From: a bacterium | Lineage (GTDB): Bacteria > Zhuqueibacterota > Zhuqueibacteria > Residuimicrobiales > Oceaniaggregativiventaceae | Length of the DNA stretch: 64,000 nt | Direction of reading: 5' to 3' | NCBI GenBank assembly: GCA_029565675.1 | Contig: JAKQNP010000032.1 | Location: 248,001 to 312,000 of the forward strand | Shown: piece after piece, positions 10,064 through 18,234 of the stretch | Position numbering within the stretch: position 1 is the stretch's first letter | Layout of the letters: every line of letters starts with the position of its first letter | Program-made: the position numbers and the translations under genes | Notes under the pieces: generated by a model | The model's database searches: none | What the model saw: the letters and a program-made list of their open reading frames with translations, nothing else | What the model was told of the DNA's origin: nothing

Positions 10064-10150
10064 GTCGCATTCATTTATCGAGGCGCAAAGAAATTATATC
10101 TAACGACTAAGGCTCTCTTTTTTTTAATCTTTTTGTCGTTTTTACTTGTT

Positions 10151-10180
10151 TTGCGCAAGTTTTCATATTATCTTTATAAT
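10151..10180 (+). promoter_or_regulatory. Candidate sigma-70 type promoter
   Basis: Perfect -10 hexamer TATAAT at 10175-10180, with a weak -35 (TTGCGC, 10151-10156) at 18-bp spacing in an AT-rich tract. It would give a leader of about 300 bases ahead of the activator gene at 10488. Confidence 0.4.
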
Positions 10181-10195
10181 GTTGTCGCAGACAAC
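10181..10195. promoter_or_regulatory. Small perfect dyad at the predicted start site
   Basis: GTTGTC-GCA-GACAAC starts one base after the TATAAT box, so it would cover the transcription start. Its position suits an operator; the arms are only 6 bp, so chance is possible. Confidence 0.35.
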
Positions 10196-10487
10196 AATGG
10201 ATCCATCCCACAAACGATTGCTGGGGAATAAAAGAAACCCGCCGAAACTTTTCACTGAACCGCGATTGCAGACCAGCCCTGGTGCCTTAGGATAGGCTCG
10301 GAGACGATTCGAACTGCGACACCATATTTTTCACCTCCAGAAAAAAAGTTGTTGATCCAAGCATCTGGTTGGCCATTTGCAGCACATGATCATTTCGACC
10401 GTAAGGCCAAAAGATTCGTTTGTCAACAAGGGTTTTGCATATTGTGCCGCGCGATCGAAATCGCATTGCTGAGAGTAGGAAAAAGCA

Positions 10488-11864
10488 ATGTCGGGCATCC
10501 TGTTTGCGCATCAAAAGCGTGAGGTTTCCACCGAAGCACAACAATGGCTCAAGGAATTGGGCATCGAGTGCATTGTTGTCGAATGTGGAGTCAATGCAAA
10601 AAAGGCGATCGAGAAACTCAAGCCGGATCTTATCTTTACTCAAATCGATCTGCCGGATGAAGATGGTTTTGAGGTGTTGAACTTTACCCGGGAATGGAAT
10701 CCCCATACGCCAGTCATTTTCATGGCAAACCGTTCAAATGTCGCTCTAGCGGTCAAGGCGATCAAATGCGGCGCTTATGATTATATCGAATTGCCGCTGA
10801 CACGGGAAAAGCTCTGCGACATGGTGGCCAGCTCCGAACACTTGATTCACGCTTTTCCCTATGCCGCCCTGGCAAGAGAAACGGCTCATTTTTTTGAAAT
10901 TGAAAACGATCTGGGTTATCCCCCCTCGCTGAAAAAGTTCAACCATCTCCTGATCAAAGTCTCGCGCACCAATGCCAATGTCTTTATCTCTGGTGAATCC
11001 GGAACCGGCAAAGAGCTGGTCGCCAAAACCATCCATCACTTGAGTGAGCGGCGCAACAATCCCTTTATTCCGCTCGATTGTGTGGCCTTGCCAAGCAGCT
11101 TGCTCGAGAGCGAATTGTTCGGCTATGAAAAGGGGGCATTCACCGGCGCGGTACAATGCAAACCTGGTCTGATCGAGTTGGCAAACGGCGGCACGCTGTT
11201 CCTCGATGAGATCACTGAACTGGATATGTCACTGCAAGCCAAATTGCTGCGCGTCATTCAGGAGCGCCAGTTTCGCCGAATCGGCGGACAAAAAATGATC
11301 CGTGTCGATATCCGGATCATTTCAGCCGCAAACAGAAATCCGGAATTGGCGGTCAAACAAAACCGGCTGCGCCAAGACCTTTTTTATCGCCTGCATGTGG
11401 TGCCGATCGTCTTGCCGCCTTTGCGTGAACGCAAAGAGGATATCCCCTTCCTCCTTTCATTTTTCCTCAACAAATATTGCCGCATTTATAAGCTTAAATC
11501 ACTCAAAATCTCCGCAGAAGCCATGAAAGTGCTGCAAATCTACGTCTGGCCAGGGAATGTCCGCGAATTGCAGAATATCGCAGAGCGGTTGGTTTCTGTC
11601 AGCGACAAAGAGATCATCAATCCGCAAGATCTCCCGGAAACTATTCTGCTTAATACAAGCCCGATCGTCGAGAAAGTTGAAGCGCTCAGTTTTAAAAAGG
11701 CCAAACAGAGATACTTGCAGACATTTTGTGCCCGATATTTCGCATCGTTAAGCAAAAAATATGACGGCAACATTTCACAAATGGCCAAAGAGGCCAAAGT
11801 AAGCCGCAGCACCATCTATAAAATCATCAAAACTGACAACTTGCAAATTGGAGGCACCAGATAA
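10488..11864 (+). CDS. Sigma-54 activator (NtrC family) with a degenerate receiver domain
   Basis: Bacterial enhancer-binding protein of 458 residues. The AAA+ domain is complete: Walker A GESGTGKE (169-176), GAFTGA sigma-54 contact loop (216-221), Walker [10 protein letters not shown] (234-242) and an arginine-finger region (LRQDLFYRL). A Fis-type helix-turn-helix closes the protein ([19 protein letters not shown]). The N-terminal receiver fold (1-120) lacks all active residues: the acidic pair is replaced in ILFAHQK, the phospho-Asp position is Gln52 ([11 protein letters not shown]), the Thr/Ser is Ala80 and the Lys is Leu102 (YIELPL). It therefore cannot be switched on by phosphorylation. 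FleQ and VpsR, which control biofilm matrix genes, are known cases of activators with altered receivers. A sigma-54 promoter lies 204 bases downstream. Confidence 0.93.
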   Translation: MSGILFAHQKREVSTEAQQWLKELGIECIVVECGVNAKKAIEKLKPDLIFTQIDLPDEDGFEVLNFTREWNPHTPVIFMANRSNVALAVKAIKCGAYDYIELPLTREKLCDMVASSEHLIHAFPYAALARETAHFFEIENDLGYPPSLKKFNHLLIKVSRTNANVFISGESGTGKELVAKTIHHLSERRNNPFIPLDCVALPSSLLESELFGYEKGAFTGAVQCKPGLIELANGGTLFLDEITELDMSLQAKLLRVIQERQFRRIGGQKMIRVDIRIISAANRNPELAVKQNRLRQDLFYRLHVVPIVLPPLRERKEDIPFLLSFFLNKYCRIYKLKSLKISAEAMKVLQIYVWPGNVRELQNIAERLVSVSDKEIINPQDLPETILLNTSPIVEKVEALSFKKAKQRYLQTFCARYFASLSKKYDGNISQMAKEAKVSRSTIYKIIKTDNLQIGGTR

Positions 11865-11949
11865 AAAGGCCTGTATTCCAACTGCTCAAATCTGCAAACA
11901 CCACCGATCTGATTGAAAATTAAGTGATTAGTATTCTATTCCCCGCAAT

Positions 11950-11967
11950 TGTACAAAAAACTGTACA
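11950..11967. promoter_or_regulatory. Candidate upstream activating sequence (enhancer) TGTACA-N6-TGTACA
   Basis: Two self-complementary TGTACA hexamers separated by six bases form an 18-bp dyad. Its centre is about 135 bases upstream of the start site expected from the sigma-54 promoter at 12068, the usual range for an enhancer-binding protein site. The obvious candidate to bind is the activator encoded just upstream. Confidence 0.45.
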
Positions 11968-12067
11968 TCCACCGCTCAGAGCACCTGAAAACCGATCAAC
12001 AGTCGCACGGCTTATATATAATTGTTTTATATGTTTTTAAATCACCAAAATGCCTTGCTGTAATATT

Positions 12068-12083
12068 TGGCACGTTTTCTGCT
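12068..12083 (+). promoter_or_regulatory. Sigma-54 (RpoN) -24/-12 promoter
   Basis: TGGCACG (12068-12074), four bases, then CTGCT (12079-12083). The invariant GG (12069-12070) and GC (12081-12082) are exactly ten bases apart. Compared with the consensus TGGCACG-N4-TTGCW only one base differs. Transcription would begin near 12094 and run into the receiver gene at 12321 and perhaps into the EPS locus. Confidence 0.75.
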
Positions 12084-12223
12084 TTACCAAATGCAGACAA
12101 CGCGTTTTATTCTTCTACCTCTCCTCATAGGATAGGCATCTTTAGGCTGCGCAACCAGGTTTTCATTGACGAAAAAAATCAGGCTTCATCGGATCGCGAT
12201 AGGCTGAACAAGTGATTGCCGAT

Positions 12224-12243
12224 CGAGGGATTTCTGTCCCTCG
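12224..12243 (+). other. Leader hairpin downstream of the sigma-54 promoter
   Basis: CGAGGGA (12224-12230) pairs with TCCCTCG (12237-12243) across a TTTCTG loop and is followed by TTTG. The T-run is too short for a confident terminator; it may be a weak attenuator or an RNA-stability element in the 5' leader. Confidence 0.4.
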
Positions 12244-12282
12244 TTTGACTGCCGGATTTCACCATAGCCGGTCGGCCCATGA

Positions 12283-12297
12283 ATCGTTGATAACGAT
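12283..12297. promoter_or_regulatory. 15-bp palindrome before the receiver gene
   Basis: ATCGTT-GAT-AACGAT, a perfect dyad with 6-bp arms, ends 23 bases before the ATG at 12321. It could be an operator or a translation-control hairpin. Confidence 0.35.
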
Positions 12298-12320
12298 CGC
12301 ACTAAATTTATGAGGTCTGG

Positions 12321-12719
12321 ATGAAATCTTCTGTCGTCGTCGCCACCGAGGACCCTGGGATCATCAGTCTTCTGGGCCAGATTTTGGTGAAACGAGATTG
12401 CAATCTTTATATCACCAAATCAAAATTGCACTCTATACTCAAGGTGCTGACCCAAGAAGTCGCCTATTTTATCCTCGATTTCGAATTGGCAAACAACTCG
12501 AATTTGGAATTGATCAACATCATCCGCAGAATCCGGCCGCGTTTGCCGATCATCATTTTTTCCGAGGATAACTCGGAACACACCATCGGTGAAATTGCTG
12601 AATTGGGAATTTTCTATTATGCGTTGAAACCACTGAATGTGGAAGAAATAGAAAAAGTTGTCGATGCCGCAGAACAGTTTGTCCATGAGCAACAGAGCAT
12701 GAACTGCGCCTATATCTAA
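12321..12719 (+). CDS. Stand-alone response-regulator receiver (CheY/Spo0F-like)
   Basis: A single 132-residue receiver domain without an output domain. Unlike the activator upstream, its active site is complete: acidic pair Glu10-Asp11 (VVVATEDPG), phospho-acceptor Asp53 (YFILDFEL), Ser81 (IIIFSED) and Lys103 (YYALKPLN). GAGG at 12312-12315 precedes the ATG. It probably takes a phosphate from a distant histidine kinase and acts by protein contact. Its place between the phosphorylation-blind activator and the EPS genes suggests it feeds a signal into EPS control; the partner is unknown. Confidence 0.85.
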   Translation: MKSSVVVATEDPGIISLLGQILVKRDCNLYITKSKLHSILKVLTQEVAYFILDFELANNSNLELINIIRRIRPRLPIIIFSEDNSEHTIGEIAELGIFYYALKPLNVEEIEKVVDAAEQFVHEQQSMNCAYI

Positions 12720-12730
12720 CTCAAATACGC

Positions 12731-12777
12731 AAAAAAAAGCTACCAGGGGACTCGGCCAAGTCTTTGTCCTGGTAGCT
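12731..12777 (-). terminator. Intrinsic terminator facing left
   Basis: AGCTACCAGG (12738-12747) pairs perfectly with CCTGGTAGCT (12768-12777). Read on the - strand the stem is followed by eight T; on the + strand there is no T-run after it. It therefore ends transcripts coming from the right, although all neighbouring genes read rightward. Confidence 0.6.
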
Positions 12778-12824
12778 CGTGGCAGCAATCCAGTGGAATC
12801 TTCATTCCTCTAGAAGGCTGTTTT
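12731..12824 (-). ncRNA. Possible ~95-nt small RNA, antisense to the direction of the locus
   Basis: A - strand promoter can be drawn just to the right of the left-facing terminator: -35 TTGGAA (complement of 12854-12859), 17-bp spacer and -10 TATATT (complement of 12831-12836). A start near 12824 and an end at the T-run near 12731 give about 95 nt. A 21-codon frame opens at ATG complement 12804 and stops inside the terminator stem, so a leader peptide is another reading. A perfect + strand TATAAT (12833-12838) overlaps this promoter and could serve the EPS genes. Confidence 0.3.
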
Positions 12825-12937
12825 ATTTTAAATATAATTGATTTGTCCAATTTTTCCAACTTTTTTCATCGCATTTCGCAACCATTGGCCAAAATTCGCG
12901 CGGTTTGACGTGGGGCACCCTGAGAGAGGGGAAAAAT

Positions 12938-13669
12938 GTGAAAAAGAACTTGTTGATATGGGCTCTGTTGATCGGTAGCACCGCATCGGTCGGGGCTCAA
13001 ACCGATCCAAACCGCCCGTATGCCAATGGATTTGCTATCTCCAGCCAACCGGTCGGCGCGACCGTCTATCTGGAAGGCGAAATCATCGGCAAGACACCCT
13101 GCCGTTTTCCGCATGACATCACCGGCAATTACCGGCTGATGGCCGAAAAAATCGGCTATGAGCGCTGGAAGATGGATGTACAATTTGGCAATGCCCCAAT
13201 CGACTCCATCAACATCTCCCTCCACCCCTTGCGGCGCTCAAAAGCCTTTGTGCGCTCGCTGGTCTTCACTGGATGGGGTCAGGCTTATTCGCAACAACCG
13301 TTGAAGAGCCGGATCTTCACCTCTGCCCAGATGCTTGCTATTCTGGCCGCCGGATGGTCACATTGGCAGTATAGCGAGAAACAAGATAAATACGAACTCC
13401 GAACAGCTGAGTATCTGCAGAAAAGTAAAAGTTTTGCCTCGGAACCGGCAGCTTGGCAACAAGTCGTCGCAGCGCATGATGGTTTGAACAAGGCTTTTGA
13501 CCTGCGGCAAGCGCTCATCGCAACAGCAGCAGTGATCTATGCCTATAATCTTTTAGACGCTGTTTTGTTTTTTCCCCAACACAAACGGGAAATCGAGTTT
13601 GTTCCGTTTACCCAAACATGGGGATATGATGGGCCGACAACGACGTTCGGTTTGGTCTGGAATTTTTAA
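12938..13669 (+). CDS. PEGA and DUF5683 domain envelope protein
   Basis: A 243-residue exported protein with a signal peptide (VKKNLLIWALLIGSTASVGA). A PEGA domain (about 28-80: FAISSQPVGATVYLEGEIIG) is followed by a DUF5683-type segment (RSLVFTGWGQAYSQQ) and a hydrophobic helix around 184-204. PEGA domains are known in surface-layer and envelope-binding proteins. The start is GTG 12938 with GAGAGAGGGG at 12922-12931; the ATG-like frame from 12905 adds residues without signal character. It is the first gene of the EPS locus, so a structural role at the export site is a fair guess but not shown. Confidence 0.75.
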   Translation: MKKNLLIWALLIGSTASVGAQTDPNRPYANGFAISSQPVGATVYLEGEIIGKTPCRFPHDITGNYRLMAEKIGYERWKMDVQFGNAPIDSINISLHPLRRSKAFVRSLVFTGWGQAYSQQPLKSRIFTSAQMLAILAAGWSHWQYSEKQDKYELRTAEYLQKSKSFASEPAAWQQVVAAHDGLNKAFDLRQALIATAAVIYAYNLLDAVLFFPQHKREIEFVPFTQTWGYDGPTTTFGLVWNF

Positions 13670-13702
13670 AAAGCTTGCCTGGCCAATGGAGAAGGGAGAA
13701 GC

Positions 13703-15625
13703 ATGAAATCGCACCAAAAGTGTACCGGCACCCATGGTTGCCAAAAGGCTCCTTTTACCCTACATACTGGCAAGAAAATCCGCCATTTTTCGATCTGCAC
13801 GATCTCTGTGTGTCTTTTCCTTATCGTTTCGAGCTGCGGAAAAGACTTTGACGACCCGGTTTCTGTCCACCCCACGGTCTATCCCCAAGCACCGCTGGGA
13901 ATAACAGCGCAAGTGGCCGACAACACCGTTTTTCTTTCCTGGTCCTATCGCTCGCTGCAAGAAAGTGCAGCTTTCAACATATATCGCCGCGACACTTTGT
14001 TGACGGAGATGGCACTTTTAAGCCATTGTGACTCCCTGGTGTTTATCGATACAGAGGTGCGAAATGGCATGCCCTACACGTATTGTATCACTGCTGTCAA
14101 CAGTGATCAATACGAGGGACCGCCCTCCGCAGAAATCGTCGCCACACCGGGGGTCTATTCGATTTCTATCAACAACGGTGCTGAATTCGCAAAAACAGCC
14201 GATGCCAATTTGAATATCATCGGTCCGGCTGGAGCGCAGTTGATGCAGATCGAAAACGATACTCTGCCACATGGCGCTTCGTGGTTGCCTTTCGTTAGCA
14301 CAAAACAATGGACATTATCGCAAGGGGATGGCAACAAACGCATCTATGTCATCTTTCGCGACGCAGACGGCAATCAAAGCACGACAGGAATTCATGATGA
14401 CATCATCCTGGACTCTCATGCGGCCATCTCCTCCTTCCGGATTGCAATCGAAACCGATTATATGCTTGCCGGCGACACCCTCAGAGTTACCCTGGTTGCC
14501 GGCGAACCTTATGGAACCGCTTCATTCGATATCGGCAACCTCATCCTCAACAAGCGTTTATTTGACGATGCCACTCAAGGAGATGAACTTGCCGATGACG
14601 GCACCTACACTCTCGATTATGTCATCCCGCCCTATCTGGATGTGCAAAATGCCGCCATCATCGGCAAATTCACCGATCGCCTTGGGAATGTTGCAGAAAA
14701 TGTACAGGCCAACAAGACCTTGACAATTCGCTCACTGCCCACACCGGTAGAACTCTTCACTCCTGAACCCGTGCAAGGAAAAGAGGGTGCCGTGCAATTG
14801 GCCTGGACCATTTGCCAGGATGGCGATTTTCTCAATTACCGGCTCTATCGCTCGACCGATCCATTGTTGAAAAAAAACGCAACCCTGGTTCGCATTTGCA
14901 CCGAACAGACACAGACCGCCTGTCTGGACTCACTGCTAGAACCCAAGATCGATTATTATTATCGTGTCCTGGTAAGCGACCAGCAGGGGCTCTCCTCCGC
15001 CAGCAACATCGTCAGAGTCCAATTGCCGGATTTTTATCCGCCACAGAGTCTTGAGCTGTACACCCCTGTTCTGACTGAGGCAGCTGAGGTTGCCATCTCG
15101 TGGCAAACCGCAACGAGCACCGATTTCGCCTCCTATCGATTGGTACGCTCGACGACGCCCGCTCTCACCGCAACCGTGCCGATTTTTTACACAAACGATC
15201 GCAGGGTGAGTTTTTATCTCGACACCGATCTCAAGTGCGAAACGACCTATTATTATCGCCTTTACCTTTTCAATGAGCGGGGGGTGGCGACAGGGTCCAA
15301 CATTCAGTCTGTGGTTACCCCGGCCAATCAGCCGCCACAAGCCGTTCAATTGGCAGCGCCGGTGGCTACAGTGGCCAAATCTCTGCAACTGGTGTGGAGC
15401 CGCAACCGCGACAGCGATTTTGATTCTTATCGTCTCTTTCGCTCAACAACGCCAATCATCGATACAGCCCAGGCGCCCGTAACGATCATCAATATCCAGG
15501 ACACCAACAGTTTCACCGATCAGGGATTGGCCAGTGCCAAAGTTTATTATTATCAAATTTTTGTATATGATTCTCAAGGCTCGAACACCGGAAGCAATCT
15601 GGTCAGCGGTCAGACGCTTCCTTAA
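13703..15625 (+). CDS. Fibronectin type III repeat lipoprotein
   Basis: 640 residues with an unusually long basic leader, a hydrophobic stretch and a lipobox (LFLIVSSCGK), so it should be a lipid-anchored envelope protein. It has an N-terminal Fn3 module (about 60-145), a middle beta-rich region (150-340), and three tandem ~98-residue Fn3 modules (about 345-440, 442-540, 541-640). The tandem modules share the pattern DF-x-SYRL-x-RSTTP and end in TYYYRLYLF/VYYYQIFVY followed by GSN. GAAGGGAGAAG precedes the ATG. Its neighbours suggest a role as an outer-membrane scaffold or adhesin of the EPS export machinery. No enzyme motif is present. Confidence 0.8.
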   Translation: MKSHQKCTGTHGCQKAPFTLHTGKKIRHFSICTISVCLFLIVSSCGKDFDDPVSVHPTVYPQAPLGITAQVADNTVFLSWSYRSLQESAAFNIYRRDTLLTEMALLSHCDSLVFIDTEVRNGMPYTYCITAVNSDQYEGPPSAEIVATPGVYSISINNGAEFAKTADANLNIIGPAGAQLMQIENDTLPHGASWLPFVSTKQWTLSQGDGNKRIYVIFRDADGNQSTTGIHDDIILDSHAAISSFRIAIETDYMLAGDTLRVTLVAGEPYGTASFDIGNLILNKRLFDDATQGDELADDGTYTLDYVIPPYLDVQNAAIIGKFTDRLGNVAENVQANKTLTIRSLPTPVELFTPEPVQGKEGAVQLAWTICQDGDFLNYRLYRSTDPLLKKNATLVRICTEQTQTACLDSLLEPKIDYYYRVLVSDQQGLSSASNIVRVQLPDFYPPQSLELYTPVLTEAAEVAISWQTATSTDFASYRLVRSTTPALTATVPIFYTNDRRVSFYLDTDLKCETTYYYRLYLFNERGVATGSNIQSVVTPANQPPQAVQLAAPVATVAKSLQLVWSRNRDSDFDSYRLFRSTTPIIDTAQAPVTIINIQDTNSFTDQGLASAKVYYYQIFVYDSQGSNTGSNLVSGQTLP

Positions 15626-15648
15626 TTCCTTTACAGAGGAGCTCGGTT

Positions 15649-16611
15649 GTGAAACGACTTGAACTTCACATGGTTTGTGCATGTTTGCTCCTGGGATTTA
15701 TGGTGACAGTTACCGCCCAAACCCCCAAGAATTATATCATCGGTCCAGGAGATCTGCTGAGCATCGCGTTCTGGCAAGACCAGGAGATGAATGTGACCAC
15801 TCTGGTGGCGATGGACAGCACAATCGTGCTTTCAGTGGGTGGCACACTGAGGGCAGCAGGATTGACAGCCGATCAGTTGGCGGAAGAGATCATCGACCGG
15901 GTATCGCTGTTCAATCGAAGAATCACCAGCGCAACAGTCACCGTCAAAGAGTATGGCAGTCGCAAAGTCTATATCATGGGCAAGGTACAAAACCCCGGCA
16001 AATACAGTTTTTCCACATTACCTGGGCTGTGGGATTTGCTTATGGAGGCTGGCGGTCCGACATCAGATGCCAACCTCGGCGGGATTTTATTGATACGGAC
16101 CAGCGAAAACGGGACGCTGGCCCAAAGCATCGATCTGGCCGATGCTTTGCGGCGCAACTCTGTGCACACCTTGCCAGCGCTATTGCCTGGGGACAATATC
16201 TATGTGCCGGAAATCATTGGGTCCTCGGTGGCGCCTGGCATGAATGCGGTACAGAATCAAGAAAACGTCCTGTTCATCTATGGCCAGGTAGGCACGCCAG
16301 GGGTCCACACTTTTAACAAAACGCTGAATTTGCTGGAGGCACTGATCACTGCCGGAGGTCCGACCCCGCAAGCGCGTTTGAGCCAGATACGGGTGATCCG
16401 CAAAATCGGCGCTTATTCGACCGTCACCCATGTGGATGTCGATCGCTACATCAAGGGCTCTGTTCCCAACCTATTTCTGGTACAAGGAGGCGACACCATC
16501 TTTGTACCGCGCAAGCTCACAATTCGCGAAAGTTTTGTCTGGGACCTATTCATGATCGCCGCAGCGGCAGTGGTTACTGCTGCAGTCTATGACACATGGG
16601 CAGATCGATAA
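15649..16611 (+). CDS. Polysaccharide export protein, Wza family with SLBB domains
   Basis: Outer-membrane polysaccharide export channel of 320 residues. After a Sec signal (ending VTVTAQ) come the Poly_export domain (YIIGPGDLLSIAFWQDQEM ... SATVTVKEYGSRKVYIMG) and two SLBB segments (GKVQNPGKYSF and GQVGTPGVHTFNKTLNLL, each followed by AGGPT). A C-terminal hydrophobic helix (DLFMIAAAAVVTAAVY) matches the Wza pore helix. There is no obvious lipobox. The start is GTG 15649 with AGAGGAG upstream. It works with the co-polymerase and kinase in the next genes. Confidence 0.92.
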   Translation: MKRLELHMVCACLLLGFMVTVTAQTPKNYIIGPGDLLSIAFWQDQEMNVTTLVAMDSTIVLSVGGTLRAAGLTADQLAEEIIDRVSLFNRRITSATVTVKEYGSRKVYIMGKVQNPGKYSFSTLPGLWDLLMEAGGPTSDANLGGILLIRTSENGTLAQSIDLADALRRNSVHTLPALLPGDNIYVPEIIGSSVAPGMNAVQNQENVLFIYGQVGTPGVHTFNKTLNLLEALITAGGPTPQARLSQIRVIRKIGAYSTVTHVDVDRYIKGSVPNLFLVQGGDTIFVPRKLTIRESFVWDLFMIAAAAVVTAAVYDTWADR

Positions 16612-16628
16612 AAGTGAAGGAATTGCCA

Positions 16629-18176
16629 ATGCTTCCCACAAGCAGCACCAAAGACTTGCAAATCTGGATGCAAATGATACGCAAAAAATGGTACATCCCG
16701 GCCTTGGCTCTTGGACTTTCGATCTGCATCGGTTTATTTTTGGCCTTCACAATCGATCCAGAATACGAATCACGGACCTCGATGATGGTTCTGGACACCG
16801 ACCTCCTCTCCGGATCAAATTTGCGTTTTGTCCCCAGTGTGCCGCAGCTGCAGGAGATCGAATTTCTCCGCCGGTTGATCACCAGCAACGACTTTTTGTT
16901 GCTGGTTTACGACAGCCTTGATATCGAGATGGACGCCAAGATGATCCAGCAGAGCGAGGATCTCCAAGCGCAATATCCCCATATGCCGAGAAATGAACTT
17001 ATGCAACAGCTCTATATCGAGCATCTGCAAAAGCGCATTGGTGCACGATCCACCAGTTACAACACCTTTGAAATACGCGCACGGGGCAAAACTCCTGAGC
17101 AAGCCTATCAGCTTTGCTCTTTAATCACCCAGATGGCCATCGATGAGACCCAGAAACGCCAGCTGCAATCGGTCAACGCCGCCAGTTCGTTAAGCCATGA
17201 ACTGCTCTCCATATATCGACAGCGGATGATTGAAGCGGAAAACCGGCTTCGGACTTTTAACAGCGGCATGACCCGCAGTGGAATCGACAACAGCCAGTTG
17301 AGTGCTGAAAAAACCGCAGAAATACAATCCATTGTTCTGGCCACCCAAATCGAGAAAAAAAGCACCACCGACGAAATAGAGACATTAAAAAACGCAACAG
17401 CTGCTGCGCCTGTCGCTTTCAGGCGCGACCTTGATCGTGCAATAGCAGGAATTCGAACCAGATTGCTCAGCAGAACGGAAAATGTTTGCATGTTGTATCG
17501 CCAATTCACCTGGCGCGACCTTGAAGTGGTACAGCTAAACGAAGAGATCGGTCGTTTGAAAAAAGAATTGCATGAAAAAATAGAGTCATCGATAAACAAG
17601 TACAGCGCACAATTAAGTTCCGAAATCCGTGCGCAACTGATTAAACTGGAAAAATTGGAGATCGAATTAGCCATCATCAACGAAACACTCGAAAGTTTTG
17701 GTATGATTCTCAATGCCCACAACGAAACGATCAAGAATGAACCTTCGCAGCAGGTCTTGCGCGAGCGATTGCTGCGCGAGATCAACACCAATCGCGATAT
17801 TTACGAGCTGTTGTCGCAGCAGATGCAGGGCACCGAAATACGCGAGTCCGCGCAGCTGAGAGAAGCCAAGATGCGCTATCAAATTCTCGCGCCGCCGCAA
17901 CGACCGCTCGAGCGAATCAAGCCTAATCGCAAGCGGATCATGATGATAGCAGCTTTTCTGGGCGGTCTGTTGGGACTGGGAATTCTCGTCGGGCTCGAAT
18001 CCATCGATCTATCGATCAAGTACCCGGAAGAAGTGGTTGAATATCTCCGCGTTCCTGTTCTGGCAACAATACCGAAAATAAAGATGCCCACAAAGCAGAG
18101 AAAATGGATCAAAGAGATGGCCATTTTGATCACTGCACTGCTAACCCTGATGATCTTTGTGTTGATAATCTTTTAG
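16629..18176 (+). CDS. Polysaccharide co-polymerase / chain-length determinant (Wzz/GumC-like)
   Basis: Inner-membrane protein of 515 residues with a Wzz helix near the N-terminus (WYIPALALGLSICIGLFLAF), a long periplasmic coiled-coil region (about 150-390), the Pro/Gly-rich second helix region (QRPLERIKPNRKRIMMIAAF) and a third helix at the very C-terminus (ITALLTLMIFVLIIF). The BY-kinase domain is not fused; it is the next gene. AAGGAA at 16617-16622 before ATG 16629 is preferred over the ATG at 16596, which overlaps the exporter gene by 16 bases. It sets polymer length and links the kinase to the exporter. Confidence 0.88.
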   Translation: MLPTSSTKDLQIWMQMIRKKWYIPALALGLSICIGLFLAFTIDPEYESRTSMMVLDTDLLSGSNLRFVPSVPQLQEIEFLRRLITSNDFLLLVYDSLDIEMDAKMIQQSEDLQAQYPHMPRNELMQQLYIEHLQKRIGARSTSYNTFEIRARGKTPEQAYQLCSLITQMAIDETQKRQLQSVNAASSLSHELLSIYRQRMIEAENRLRTFNSGMTRSGIDNSQLSAEKTAEIQSIVLATQIEKKSTTDEIETLKNATAAAPVAFRRDLDRAIAGIRTRLLSRTENVCMLYRQFTWRDLEVVQLNEEIGRLKKELHEKIESSINKYSAQLSSEIRAQLIKLEKLEIELAIINETLESFGMILNAHNETIKNEPSQQVLRERLLREINTNRDIYELLSQQMQGTEIRESAQLREAKMRYQILAPPQRPLERIKPNRKRIMMIAAFLGGLLGLGILVGLESIDLSIKYPEEVVEYLRVPVLATIPKIKMPTKQRKWIKEMAILITALLTLMIFVLIIF

Positions 18177-18234
18177 CTGACCTGTCCAAAGGGTACAAGG
18201 ACTTATTCGGTCAAAAATTAAAAAGGGAGTGGTG

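Larger units (their letters stand above)
10064..10487 (+). other. 424-base non-coding gap upstream of the sigma-54 activator
   Basis: AT-rich at its left end, with a T-tract (about 10117-10128) but no convincing hairpin terminator for the glycosidase. It holds a sigma-70-like promoter (10151-10180) with a small dyad just after it, and a weak sigma-54-like match at 10366-10380 (CTGG then GGCCATTTGC; GG and GC ten bases apart but a poor -24 box) about 107 bases before the activator gene. A - strand open frame through here has no ribosome site or recognisable protein and is taken as chance. Confidence 0.5.
11865..12320 (+). other. 456-base regulatory gap between activator and stand-alone receiver
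   Basis: No supported gene. It contains, in order, a TGTACA-N6-TGTACA dyad, a near-consensus sigma-54 promoter, a 7-bp leader hairpin and a 15-bp palindrome. An 88-codon frame from 11949 crosses the promoter, has no ribosome site and resembles nothing known. Confidence 0.6.

Noticed and set aside
10290-10322. tRNA-like GATTCGAAC segment
   Set aside because: It recalls a T-loop on the - strand, but the flanking bases do not pair as a T-stem and no anticodon or acceptor arm is present.
11949-12215. 88-codon + strand frame between activator and receiver genes
   Set aside because: No ribosome site, no recognisable protein, and it runs through the sigma-54 promoter and enhancer-like dyad.
14737-15625. 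Repeated sequence that might be a tandem DNA repeat or CRISPR
   Set aside because: The periodicity is at protein level (three Fn3 modules of about 98 residues); the DNA copies have diverged and there are no short repeat-spacer units.
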